DNA of 64,000 nt from positions 1,302,001 to 1,366,000 of the forward strand of contig JAOWCC010000744.1 of the NCBI GenBank assembly GCA_030867875.1. Direction: 5' to 3'. This DNA comes from Actinernus sp. WN-2022. Its lineage: Eukaryota; Cnidaria; Anthozoa; Actiniaria; Actinernidae. Each line of letters starts with the position of its first letter. Positions within the stretch are counted from its first letter, which is position 1. The notes under the pieces are model-generated. The model had not been told where the DNA came from. It worked only from the letters and a program-made list of their open reading frames with translations, and searched no databases. Positions 20,201-32,839 of this stretch are shown one piece after another. The translations under genes and the position numbers were made by a program.

Positions 20201-21287
20201 CTAAAACGCAGTCAACAGTTGTTCTATAGACAAAGACGGTTCTTTTGCTGCAAACCGCATTAAAATCCATCAAGATGTCGAGCAACAGCGGCCAGTTGAA
20301 ACTGAAACGGTGCACATTTTGACGCATGTCAACACAAAAGGCGCCTTAGCAAGGTACACTCTTTTTGTGTTAACATGCCTCATCTTGTGTGGAATTCTCG
20401 ATTTCCTCAGTTTAAAGCGCTGATAACTGATAGTCTAGGTTTCAATGGTTGTAAAATGACACTTGCTTCCATGTATAGCCTTTCTATCCCATAATTTCCT
20501 TGTTTGAGATTTGGAATTTTTCGAGATTTTCTACCTTATCACCTTTTTCCAGTTGATCAACTAAAAGTGACATTTTGGGGTGTTTCCAATGCCCAGGTGC
20601 GGCTAAAACGCAGTCAACAGTTGTTCTATAGACAAAGACGGTTCTTTTGCTGCAAACCGCATTAAAATCCATCAAGATGTCGAGCAACAGCGGCCAGTTG
20701 AAACTGAAACGGTGCACATTTTGACGCATGTCAACACAAAAGGCGCCTTAGCAAGGTACACTCTTTTTGTGTTAACATGCCTCATCTTGTGTGGAATTCT
20801 CGATTTCCTCAGTTTAAAGCGCTGATAACTGATAGTCTAGGTTTCAATGGTTGTAAAATGACACTTGCTTCCATGTATAGCCTTTCTATCCCATAATTTC
20901 CTTGTTTGAGATTTGGAATTTTTCGAGATTTTCTACCTTATCACCTTTTTCCAGTTGATCAACTAAAAGTGACATTTTGGGGTGTTTCCAATGCCCAGGT
21001 GCGGCTAAAACGCAGTCAACAGTTGTTCTATAGACAAAGACGGTTCTTTTGCTGCAAACCGCATTAAAATCCATCAAGATGTCGAGCAACAGCGGCCAGT
21101 TGAAACTGAAACGGTGCACATTTTGACGCATGTCAACACAAAAGGCGCCTTAGCAAGGTACACTCTTTTTGTGTTAACATGCCTCATCTTGTGTGGAATT
21201 CTCGATTTCCTCAGTTTAAAGCGCTGATAACTGATAGTCTAGGTTTCAATGGTTGTAAAATGACACTTGCTTCCATGTATAGCCTTT
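17268..21287. repeat. 10-unit higher-order repeat, copy 3 (4,020 bp)
   Basis: The order is again L2, L2, L1, L3, L4, L4, L1, L3, L4, L4. The L3 haplotype occurs for the last time here (20082). Confidence 0.92.
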
Positions 21288-24200
21288 CTATCCCATAATT
21301 TCCTTGTTTGAGATTTGGAATTTTTCGAGATTTTCTACCTTATCACCTTTTTCCAGTTGATCAACTAAAAGTGACATTTTGGGGTGTTTCCAATGCCCAG
21401 GTGCGGCTAAAACGCAGTCAACAGTTGTTCTATAGACAAAGACGGTTCTTTTGCAGCAAACCGCATTAAAATCCATCAAGATGTCGAGCAACAGCGGCCA
21501 GTTGAAACTGAAACGGTGCACATATTGAGGCATGTCAACACAAAAGGCGCCTTAGCAAGGTACACTCTTTTTGTGTTAACATGCCTCATCTTGTGTGGAA
21601 TTCTCGATTTCCTCAGTTTAAAGCGCTGATAACTGATAGTCTAGGTTTCAATGGTTGTAAAATGACACTTGCTTCCATGTATAGCCTTTCTATCCCATAA
21701 TTTCCTTGTTTGAGATTTGGAATTTTTCGAGATTTTCTACCTTATCACCTTTTTCCAGTTGATCAACTAAAAGTGACATTTTGGGGTGTTTCCAATGCCC
21801 AGGTGCGGCTAAAACGCAGTCAACAGTTGTTCTATAGACAAAGACGGTTCTTTTGCAGCAAACCGCATTAAAATCCATCAAGATGTCGAGCAACAGCGGC
21901 CAGTTGAAACTGAAACGGTGCACATATTCTTGTGTGGAATTCTCGATTTCCTCAGTTTAAAGCGCTGATAACTGATAGTCTAGGTTTCAATGGTTGTAAA
22001 ATGACACTTGCTTCCATGTATAGCCTTTCTATCCCATAATTTCCTTGTTTGAGATTTGGAATTTTTCGAGATTTTCTACCTTATCACCTTTTTCCAGTTG
22101 ATCAACTAAAAGTGACATTTTGGGGTGTTTCCAATGCCCAGGTGCGGCTAAAACGCAGTCAACAGTTGTTCTATAGACAAAGACGGTTCTTTTGCAGCAA
22201 ACCGCATTAAAATCCATCAAGATGTCGAGCAACAGCGGCCAGTTGAAACTGAAACGGTGCACATATTGAGGCATGTCAACACAAAAGGCGCCTTAGCAAG
22301 GTACACTCTTTTTGTGTTAACATGCCTCATCTTGTGTGGAATTCTCGATTTCCTCAGTTTAAAGCGCTGATAACTGATAGTCTAGGTTTCAATGGTTGTA
22401 AAATGACACTTGCTTCCATGTATAGCCTTTCTATCCCATAATTTCCTTGTTTGAGATTTGGAATTTTTCGAGATTTTCTACCTTATCACCTTTTTCCAGT
22501 TGATCAACTAAAAGTGACATTTTGGGGTGTTTCCAATGCCCACGTGCGGCTAAAACGCAGTCAACAGTTGTTCTATAGACAAAGACGGTTCTTTTGCAGC
22601 AAACCGCATTAAAATCCATCAAGATGTCGAGCAACAGCGGCCAGTTGAAACTGAAACGGTGCACATATTGAGGCATGTCAACACAAAAGGCGCCTTAGCA
22701 AGGTACACTCTTTTTGTGTTAACATGCCTCATCTTGTGTGGAATTCTCGATTTCCTCAGTTTAAAGCGCTGATAACTGATAGTCTAGGTTTCAATGGTTG
22801 TAAAATGACACTTGCTTCCATGTATAGCCTTTCTATCCCATAATTTCCTTGTTTGAGATTTGGAATTTTTCGAGATTTTCTACCTTATCACCTTTTTCCA
22901 GTTGATCAACTAAAAGTGACATTTTGGGGTGTTTCCAATGCCCACGTGCGGCTAAAACGCAGTCAACAGTTGTTCTATAGACAAAGACGGTTCTTTTGCA
23001 GCAAACCGCATTAAAATCCATCAAGATGTCGAGCAACAGCGGCCAGTTGAAACTGAAACGGTGCACATATTGAGGCATGTCAACACAAAAGGCGCCTTAG
23101 CAAGGTACACTCTTTTTGTGTTAACATGCCTCATCTTGTGTGGAATTCTCGATTTCCTCAGTTTAAAGCGCTGATAACTGATAGTCTAGGTTTCAATGGT
23201 TGTAAAATGACACTTGCTTCCATGTATAGCCTTTCTATCCCATAATTTCCTTGTTTGAGATTTGGAATTTTTCGAGATTTTCTACCTTATCACCTTTTTC
23301 CAGTTGATCAACTAAAAGTGACATTTTGGGGTGTTTCCAATGCCCAGGTGCGGCTAAAACGCAGTCAACAGTTGTTCTATAGACAAAGACGGTTCTTTTG
23401 CAGCAAACCGCATTAAAATCCATCAAGATGTCGAGCAACAGCGGCCAGTTGAAACTGAAACGGTGCACATATTCTTGTGTGGAATTCTCGATTTCCTCAG
23501 TTTAAAGCGCTGATAACTGATAGTCTAGGTTTCAATGGTTGTAAAATGACACTTGCTTCCATGTATAGCCTTTCTATCCCATAATTTCCTTGTTTGAGAT
23601 TTGGAATTTTTCGAGATTTTCTACCTTATCACCTTTTTCCAGTTGATCAACTAAAAGTGACATTTTGGGGTGTTTCCAATGCCCAGGTGCGGCTAAAACG
23701 CAGTCAACAGTTGTTCTATAGACAAAGACGGTTCTTTTGCAGCAAACCGCATTAAAATCCATCAAGATGTCGAGCAACAGCGGCCAGTTGAAACTGAAAC
23801 GGTGCACATATTGAGGCATGTCAACACAAAAGGCGCCTTAGCAAGGTACACTCTTTTTGTGTTAACATGCCTCATCTTGTGTGGAATTCTCGATTTCCTC
23901 AGTTTAAAGCGCTGATAACTGATAGTCTAGGTTTCAATGGTTGTAAAATGACACTTGCTTCCATGTATAGCCTTTCTATCCCATAATTTCCTTGTTTGAG
24001 ATTTGGAATTTTTCGAGATTTTCTACCTTATCACCTTTTTCCAGTTGATCAACTAAAAGTGACATTTTGGGGTGTTTCCAATGCCCACGTGCGGCTAAAA
24101 CGCAGTCAACAGTTGTTCTATAGACAAAGACGGTTCTTTTGCAGCAAACCGCATTAAAATCCATCAAGATGTCGAGCAACAGCGGCCAGTTGAAACTGAA

Positions 24201-25920
24201 ACGGTGCACATATTGAGGCATGTCAACACAAAAGGCGCCTTAGCAAGGTACACTCTTTTTGTGTTAACATGCCTCATCTTGTGTGGAATTCTCGATTTCC
24301 TCAGTTTAAAGCGCTGATAACTGATAGTCTAGGTTTCAATGGTTGTAAAATGACACTTGCTTCCATGTATAGCCTTTCTATCCCATAATTTCCTTGTTTG
24401 AGATTTGGAATTTTTCGAGATTTTCTACCTTATCACCTTTTTCCAGTTGATCAACTAAAAGTGACATTTTGGGGTGTTTCCAATGCCCACGTGCGGCTAA
24501 AACGCAGTCAACAGTTGTTCTATAGACAAAGACGGTTCTTTTGCAGCAAACCGCATTAAAATCCATCAAGATGTCGAGCAACAGCGGCCAGTTGAAACTG
24601 AAACGGTGCACATATTGAGGCATGTCAACACAAAAGGCGCCTTAGCAAGGTACACTCTTTTTGTGTTAACATGCCTCATCTTGTGTGGAATTCTCGATTT
24701 CCTCAGTTTAAAGCGCTGATAACTGATAGTCTAGGTTTCAATGGTTGTAAAATGACACTTGCTTCCATGTATAGCCTTTCTATCCCATAATTTCCTTGTT
24801 TGAGATTTTGAATTTTTCGAGATTTTCTACCTTATCACCTTTTTCCAGTTGATCAACTAAAAGTGACATTTTGGGGTGTTTCCAATGCCCACGTGCGGCT
24901 AAAACGCAGTCAACAGTTGTTCTATAGACAAAGACGGTTCTTTTGCAGCAAACCGCATTAAAATCCATCAAGATGTCGAGCAACAGCGGCCAGTTGAAAC
25001 TGAAACGGTGCACATTCTTGTGTGGAATTCTCGATTTCCTCAGTTTAAAGCGCTGATAACTGATAGTCTAGGTTTCAATGGTTGTAAAATGACACTTGCT
25101 TCCATGTATAGCCTTTCTATCCCATAATTTCCTTGTTTGAGATTTGGAATTTTTCGAGATTTTCTACCTTATCACCTTTTTCCAGTTGATCAACTAAAAG
25201 TGACATTTTGGGGTGTTTCCAATGCCCACGTGCGGCTAAAACGCAGTCAACAGTTGTTCTATAGACAAAGACGGTTCTTTTGCAGCAAACCGCATTAAAA
25301 TCCATCAAGATGTCGAGCAACAGCGGCCAGTTGAAACTGAAACGGTGCACATTTTGACGCATGTCAACACAAAAGGCGCCTTAGCAAGGTACACTCTTTT
25401 TGTGTTAACATGCCTCATCTTGTGTGGAATTCTCGATTTCCTCAGTTTAAAGCGCTGATAACTGATAGTCTAGGTTTCAATGGTTGTAAAATGACACTTG
25501 CTTCCATGTATAGCCTTTCTATCCCATAATTTCCTTGTTTGAGATTTGGAATTTTTCGAGATTTTCTACCTTATCACCTTTTTCCAGTTGATCAACTAAA
25601 AGTGACATTTTGGGGTGTTTCCAATGCCCAGGTGCGGCTAAAACGCAGTCAACAGTTGTTCTATAGACAAAGACGGTTCTTTTGCAGCAAACCGCATTAA
25701 AATCCATCAAGATGTCGAGCAACAGCGGCCAGTTGAAACTGAAACGGTGCACATATTGAGGCATGTCAACACAAAAGGCGCCTTAGCAAGGTACACTCTT
25801 TTTGTGTTAACATGCCTCATCTTGTGTGGAATTCTCGATTTCCTCAGTTTAAAGCGCTGATAACTGATAGTCTAGGTTTCAATGGTTGTAAAATGACACT
25901 TGCTTCCATGTATAGCCTTT
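21288..25920. repeat. 12-unit block with two S1-L2-L1-L1 modules
   Basis: The order is L2, S1, L2, L1, L1, S1, L2, L1, L1, S4, L6, L2. The nine units at 21690-25116 (S1, L2, L1, L1, S1, L2, L1, L1, S4; 3,427 bp) recur at 49961 and 56074, and with one change at 25921. The only L6 unit in the window (25117) sits where other copies mostly have S2. Confidence 0.9.
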
Positions 25921-28900
25921 CTATCCCATAATTTCCTTGTTTGAGATTTGGAATTTTTCGAGATTTTCTACCTTATCACCTTTTTCCAGTTGATCAACTA
26001 AAAGTGACATTTTGGGGTGTTTCCAATGCCCAGGTGCGGCTAAAACGCAGTCAACAGTTGTTCTATAGACAAAGACGGTTCTTTTGCAGCAAACCGCATT
26101 AAAATCCATCAAGATGTCGAGCAACAGCGGCCAGTTGAAACTGAAACGGTGCACATATTCTTGTGTGGAATTCTCGATTTCCTCAGTTTAAAGCGCTGAT
26201 AACTGATAGTCTAGGTTTCAATGGTTGTAAAATGACACTTGCTTCCATGTATAGCCTTTCTATCCCATAATTTCCTTGTTTGAGATTTGGAATTTTTCGA
26301 GATTTTCTACCTTATCACCTTTTTCCAGTTGATCAACTAAAAGTGACATTTTGGGGTGTTTCCAATGCCCAGGTGCGGCTAAAACGCAGTCAACAGTTGT
26401 TCTATAGACAAAGACGGTTCTTTTGCAGCAAACCGCATTAAAATCCATCAAGATGTCGAGCAACAGCGGCCAGTTGAAACTGAAACGGTGCACATATTGA
26501 GGCATGTCAACACAAAAGGCGCCTTAGCAAGGTACACTCTTTTTGTGTTAACATGCCTCATCTTGTGTGGAATTCTCGATTTCCTCAGTTTAAAGCGCTG
26601 ATAACTGATAGTCTAGGTTTCAATGGTTGTAAAATGACACTTGCTTCCATGTATAGCCTTTCTATCCCATAATTTCCTTGTTTGAGATTTGGAATTTTTC
26701 GAGATTTTCTACCTTATCACCTTTTTCCAGTTGATCAACTAAAAGTGACATTTTGGGGTGTTTCCAATGCCCACGTGCGGCTAAAACGCAGTCAACAGTT
26801 GTTCTATAGACAAAGACGGTTCTTTTGCAGCAAACCGCATTAAAATCCATCAAGATGTCGAGCAACAGCGGCCAGTTGAAACTGAAACGGTGCACATATT
26901 GAGGCATGTCAACACAAAAGGCGCCTTAGCAAGGTACACTCTTTTTGTGTTAACATGCCTCATCTTGTGTGGAATTCTCGATTTCCTCAGTTTAAAGCGC
27001 TGATAACTGATAGTCTAGGTTTCAATGGTTGTAAAATGACACTTGCTTCCATGTATAGCCTTTCTATCCCATAATTTCCTTGTTTGAGATTTGGAATTTT
27101 TCGAGATTTTCTACCTTATCACCTTTTTCCAGTTGATCAACTAAAAGTGACATTTTGGGGTGTTTCCAATGCCCACGTGCGGCTAAAACGCAGTCAACAG
27201 TTGTTCTATAGACAAAGACGGTTCTTTTGCAGCAAACCGCATTAAAATCCATCAAGATGTCGAGCAACAGCGGCCAGTTGAAACTGAAACGGTGCACATA
27301 TTGAGGCATGTCAACACAAAAGGCGCCTTAGCAAGGTACACTCTTTTTGTGTTAACATGCCTCATCTTGTGTGGAATTCTCGATTTCCTCAGTTTAAAGC
27401 GCTGATAACTGATAGTCTAGGTTTCAATGGTTGTAAAATGACACTTGCTTCCATGTATAGCCTTTCTATCCCATAATTTCCTTGTTTGAGATTTGGAATT
27501 TTTCGAGATTTTCTACCTTATCACCTTTTTCCAGTTGATCAACTAAAAGTGACATTTTGGGGTGTTTCCAATGCCCAGGTGCGGCTAAAACGCAGTCAAC
27601 AGTTGTTCTATAGACAAAGACGGTTCTTTTGCAGCAAACCGCATTAAAATCCATCAAGATGTCGAGCAACAGCGGCCAGTTGAAACTGAAACGGTGCACA
27701 TATTCTTGTGTGGAATTCTCGATTTCCTCAGTTTAAAGCGCTGATAACTGATAGTCTAGGTTTCAATGGTTGTAAAATGACACTTGCTTCCATGTATAGC
27801 CTTTCTATCCCATAATTTCCTTGTTTGAGATTTGGAATTTTTCGAGATTTTCTACCTTATCACCTTTTTCCAGTTGATCAACTAAAAGTGACATTTTGGG
27901 GTGTTTCCAATGCCCACGTGCGGCTAAAACGCAGTCAACAGTTGTTCTATAGACAAAGACGGTTCTTTTGCAGCAAACCGCATTAAAATCCATCAAGATG
28001 TCGAGCAACAGCGGCCAGTTGAAACTGAAACGGTGCACATATTGAGGCATGTCAACACAAAAGGCGCCTTAGCAAGGTACACTCTTTTTGTGTTAACATG
28101 CCTCATCTTGTGTGGAATTCTCGATTTCCTCAGTTTAAAGCGCTGATAACTGATAGTCTAGGTTTCAATGGTTGTAAAATGACACTTGCTTCCATGTATA
28201 GCCTTTCTATCCCATAATTTCCTTGTTTGAGATTTGGAATTTTTCGAGATTTTCTACCTTATCACCTTTTTCCAGTTGATCAACTAAAAGTGACATTTTG
28301 GGGTGTTTCCAATGCCCACGTGCGGCTAAAACGCAGTCAACAGTTGTTCTATAGACAAAGACGGTTCTTTTGCAGCAAACCGCATTAAAATCCATCAAGA
28401 TGTCGAGCAACAGCGGCCAGTTGAAACTGAAACGGTGCACATATTGAGGCATGTCAACACAAAAGGCGCCTTAGCAAGGTACACTCTTTTTGTGTTAACA
28501 TGCCTCATCTTGTGTGGAATTCTCGATTTCCTCAGTTTAAAGCGCTGATAACTGATAGTCTAGGTTTCAATGGTTGTAAAATGACACTTGCTTCCATGTA
28601 TAGCCTTTCTATCCCATAATTTCCTTGTTTGAGATTTGGAATTTTTCGAGATTTTCTACCTTATCACCTTTTTCCAGTTGATCAACTAAAAGTGACATTT
28701 TGGGGTGTTTCCAATGCCCACGTGCGGCTAAAACGCAGTCAACAGTTGTTCTATAGACAAAGACGGTTCTTTTGCAGCAAACCGCATTAAAATCCATCAA
28801 GATGTCGAGCAACAGCGGCCAGTTGAAACTGAAACGGTGCACATATTGAGGCATGTCAACACAAAAGGCGCCTTAGCAAGGTACACTCTTTTTGTGTTAA

Positions 28901-30892
28901 CATGCCTCATCTTGTGTGGAATTCTCGATTTCCTCAGTTTAAAGCGCTGATAACTGATAGTCTAGGTTTCAATGGTTGTAAAATGACACTTGCTTCCATG
29001 TATAGCCTTTCTATCCCATAATTTCCTTGTTTGAGATTTTGAATTTTTCGAGATTTTCTACCTTATCACCTTTTTCCAGTTGATCAACTAAAAGTGACAT
29101 TTTGGGGTGTTTCCAATGCCCACGTGCGGCTAAAACGCAGTCAACAGTTGTTCTATAGACAAAGACGGTTCTTTTGCAGCAAACCGCATTAAAATCCATC
29201 AAGATGTCGAGCAACAGCGGCCAGTTGAAACTGAAACGGTGCACATTCTTGTGTGGAATTCTCGATTTCCTCAGTTTAAAGCGCTGATAACTGATAGTCT
29301 AGGTTTCAATGGTTGTAAAATGACACTTGCTTCCATGTATAGCCTTTCTATCCCATAATTTCCTTGTTTGAGATTTGGAATTTTTCGAGATTTTCTACCT
29401 TATCACCTTTTTCCAGTTGATCAACTAAAAGTGACATTTTGGGGTGTTTCCAATGCCCACGTGCGGCTAAAACGCAGTCAACAGTTGTTCTATAGACAAA
29501 GACGGTTCTTTTGCAGCAAACCGCATTAAAATCCATCAAGATGTCGAGCAACAGCGGCCAGTTGAAACTGAAACGGTGCACATATTCTTGTGTGGAATTC
29601 TCGATTTCCTCAGTTTAAAGCGCTGATAACTGATAGTCTAGGTTTCAATGGTTGTAAAATGACACTTGCTTCCATGTATAGCCTTTCTATCCCATAATTT
29701 CCTTGTTTGAGATTTGGAATTTTTCGAGATTTTCTACCTTATCACCTTTTTCCAGTTGATCAACTAAAAGTGACATTTTGGGGTGTTTCCAATGCCCAGG
29801 TGCGGCTAAAACGCAGTCAACAGTTGTTCTATAGACAAAGACGGTTCTTTTGCAGCAAACCGCATTAAAATCCATCAAGATGTCGAGCAACAGCGGCCAG
29901 TTGAAACTGAAACGGTGCACATATTGAGGCATGTCAACACAAAAGGCGCCTTAGCAAGGTACACTCTTTTTGTGTTAACATGCCTCATCTTGTGTGGAAT
30001 TCTCGATTTCCTCAGTTTAAAGCGCTGATAACTGATAGTCTAGGTTTCAATGGTTGTAAAATGACACTTGCTTCCATGTATAGCCTTTCTATCCCATAAT
30101 TTCCTTGTTTGAGATTTGGAATTTTTCGAGATTTTCTACCTTATCACCTTTTTCCAGTTGATCAACTAAAAGTGACATTTTGGGGTGTTTCCAATGCCCA
30201 GGTGCGGCTAAAACGCAGTCAACAGTTGTTCTATAGACAAAGACGGTTCTTTTGCTGCAAACCGCATTAAAATCCATCAAGATGTCGAGCAACAGCGGCC
30301 AGTTGAAACTGAAACGGTGCACATTTTGACGCATGTCAACACAAAAGGCGCCTTAGCAAGGTACACTCTTTTTGTGTTAACATGCCTCATCTTGTGTGGA
30401 ATTCTCGATTTCCTCAGTTTAAAGCGCTGATAACTGATAGTCTAGGTTTCAATGGTTGTAAAATGACACTTGCTTCCATGTATAGCCTTTCTATCCCATA
30501 ATTTCCTTGTTTGAGATTTGGAATTTTTCGAGATTTTCTACCTTATCACCTTTTTCCAGTTGATCAACTAAAAGTGACATTTTGGGGTGTTTCCAATGCC
30601 CACGTGCGGCTAAAACGCAGTCAACAGTTGTTCTATAGACAAAGACGGTTCTTTTGCAGCAAACCGCATTAAAATCCATCAAGATGTCGAGCAACAGCGG
30701 CCAGTTGAAACTGAAACGGTGCACATATTGAGGCATGTCAACACAAAAGGCGCCTTAGCAAGGTACACTCTTTTTGTGTTAACATGCCTCATCTTGTGTG
30801 GAATTCTCGATTTCCTCAGTTTAAAGCGCTGATAACTGATAGTCTAGGTTTCAATGGTTGTAAAATGACACTTGCTTCCATGTATAGCCTTT
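25921..30892. repeat. 13-unit higher-order block, copy 1 (4,972 bp)
   Basis: The order is S1, L2, L1, L1, S1, L1, L1, L1, S4, S2, L2, L4, L1. It matches 49961-54932 and 56074-61045 in length and order, apart from one unit (27805) that is L1 instead of L2, a single P45/R45 site change. Confidence 0.9.
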
Positions 30893-32839
30893 CTATCCCA
30901 TAATTTCCTTGTTTGAGATTTGGAATTTTTCGAGATTTTCTACCTTATCACCTTTTTCCAGTTGATCAACTAAAAGTGACATTTTGGGGTGTTTCCAATG
31001 CCCAGGTGCGGCTAAAACGCAGTCAACAGTTGTTCTATAGACAAAGACGGTTCTTTTGCAGCAAACCGCATTAAAATCCATCAAGATGTCGAGCAACAGC
31101 GGCCAGTTGAAACTGAAACGGTGCACATATTGAGGCATGTCAACACAAAAGGCGCCTTAGCAAGGTACACTCTTTTTGTGTTAACATGCCTCATCTTGTG
31201 TGGAATTCTCGATTTCCTCAGTTTAAAGCGCTGATAACTGATAGTCTAGGTTTCAATGGTTGTAAAATGACACTTGCTTCCATGTATAGCCTTTCTATCC
31301 CATAATTTCCTTGTTTGAGATTTGGAATTTTTCGAGATTTTCTACCTTATCACCTTTTTCCAGTTGATCAACTAAAAGTGACATTTTGGGGTGTTTCCAA
31401 TGCCCAGGTGCGGCTAAAACGCAGTCAACAGTTGTTCTATAGACAAAGACGGTTCTTTTGCTGCAAACCGCATTAAAATCCATCAAGATGTCGAGCAACA
31501 GCGGCCAGTTGAAACTGAAACGGTGCACATTTTGACGCATGTCAACACAAAAGGCGCCTTAGCAAGGTACACTCTTTTTGTGTTAACATGCCTCATCTTG
31601 TGTGGAATTCTCGATTTCCTCAGTTTAAAGCGCTGATAACTGATAGTCTAGGTTTCAATGGTTGTAAAATGACACTTGCTTCCATGTATAGCCTTTCTAT
31701 CCCATAATTTCCTTGTTTGAGATTTGGAATTTTTCGAGATTTTCTACCTTATCACCTTTTTCCAGTTGATCAACTAAAAGTGACATTTTGGGGTGTTTCC
31801 AATGCCCACGTGCGGCTAAAACGCAGTCAACAGTTGTTCTATAGACAAAGACGGTTCTTTTGCAGCAAACCGCATTAAAATCCATCAAGATGTCGAGCAA
31901 CAGCGGCCAGTTGAAACTGAAACGGTGCACATATTGAGGCATGTCAACACAAAAGGCGCCTTAGCAAGGTACACTCTTTTTGTGTTAACATGCCTCATCT
32001 TGTGTGGAATTCTCGATTTCCTCAGTTTAAAGCGCTGATAACTGATAGTCTAGGTTTCAATGGTTGTAAAATGACACTTGCTTCCATGTATAGCCTTTCT
32101 ATCCCATAATTTCCTTGTTTGAGATTTGGAATTTTTCGAGATTTTCTACCTTATCACCTTTTTCCAGTTGATCAACTAAAAGTGACATTTTGGGGTGTTT
32201 CCAATGCCCAGGTGCGGCTAAAACGCAGTCAACAGTTGTTCTATAGACAAAGACGGTTCTTTTGCTGCAAACCGCATTAAAATCCATCAAGATGTCGAGC
32301 AACAGCGGCCAGTTGAAACTGAAACGGTGCACATTTTGACGCATGTCAACACAAAAGGCGCCTTAGCAAGGTACACTCTTTTTGTGTTAACATGCCTCAT
32401 CTTGTGTGGAATTCTCGATTTCCTCAGCTTAAAGCGCTGATAACTGATAGTCTAGGTTTCAATGGTTGTAAAATGACACTTGCTTCCATGTATAGCCTTT
32501 CTATCCCATAATTTCCTTGTTTGAGATTTGGAATTTTTCGAGATTTTCTACCTTATCACCTTTTTCCAGTTGATCAACTAAAAGTGACATTTTGGGGTGT
32601 TTCCAATGCCCACGTGCGGCTAAAACGCAGTCAACAGTTGTTCTATAGACAAAGACGGTTCTTTTGCTGCAAACCGCATTAAAATCCATCAAGATGTCGA
32701 GCAACAGCGGCCAGTTGAAACTGAAACGGTGCACATATTCTTGTGTGGAATTCTCGATTTCCTCAGTTTAAAGCGCTGATAACTGATAGTCTAGGTTTCA
32801 ATGGTTGTAAAATGACACTTGCTTCCATGTATAGCCTTT
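30893..32839. repeat. 5-unit block ending in the unique S3 unit (1,947 bp)
   Basis: The order is L2, L4, L1, L4, S3. It is the cassette-minus version of the next block. The spacer just left of S3 carries the rare C (32428). Confidence 0.9.
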
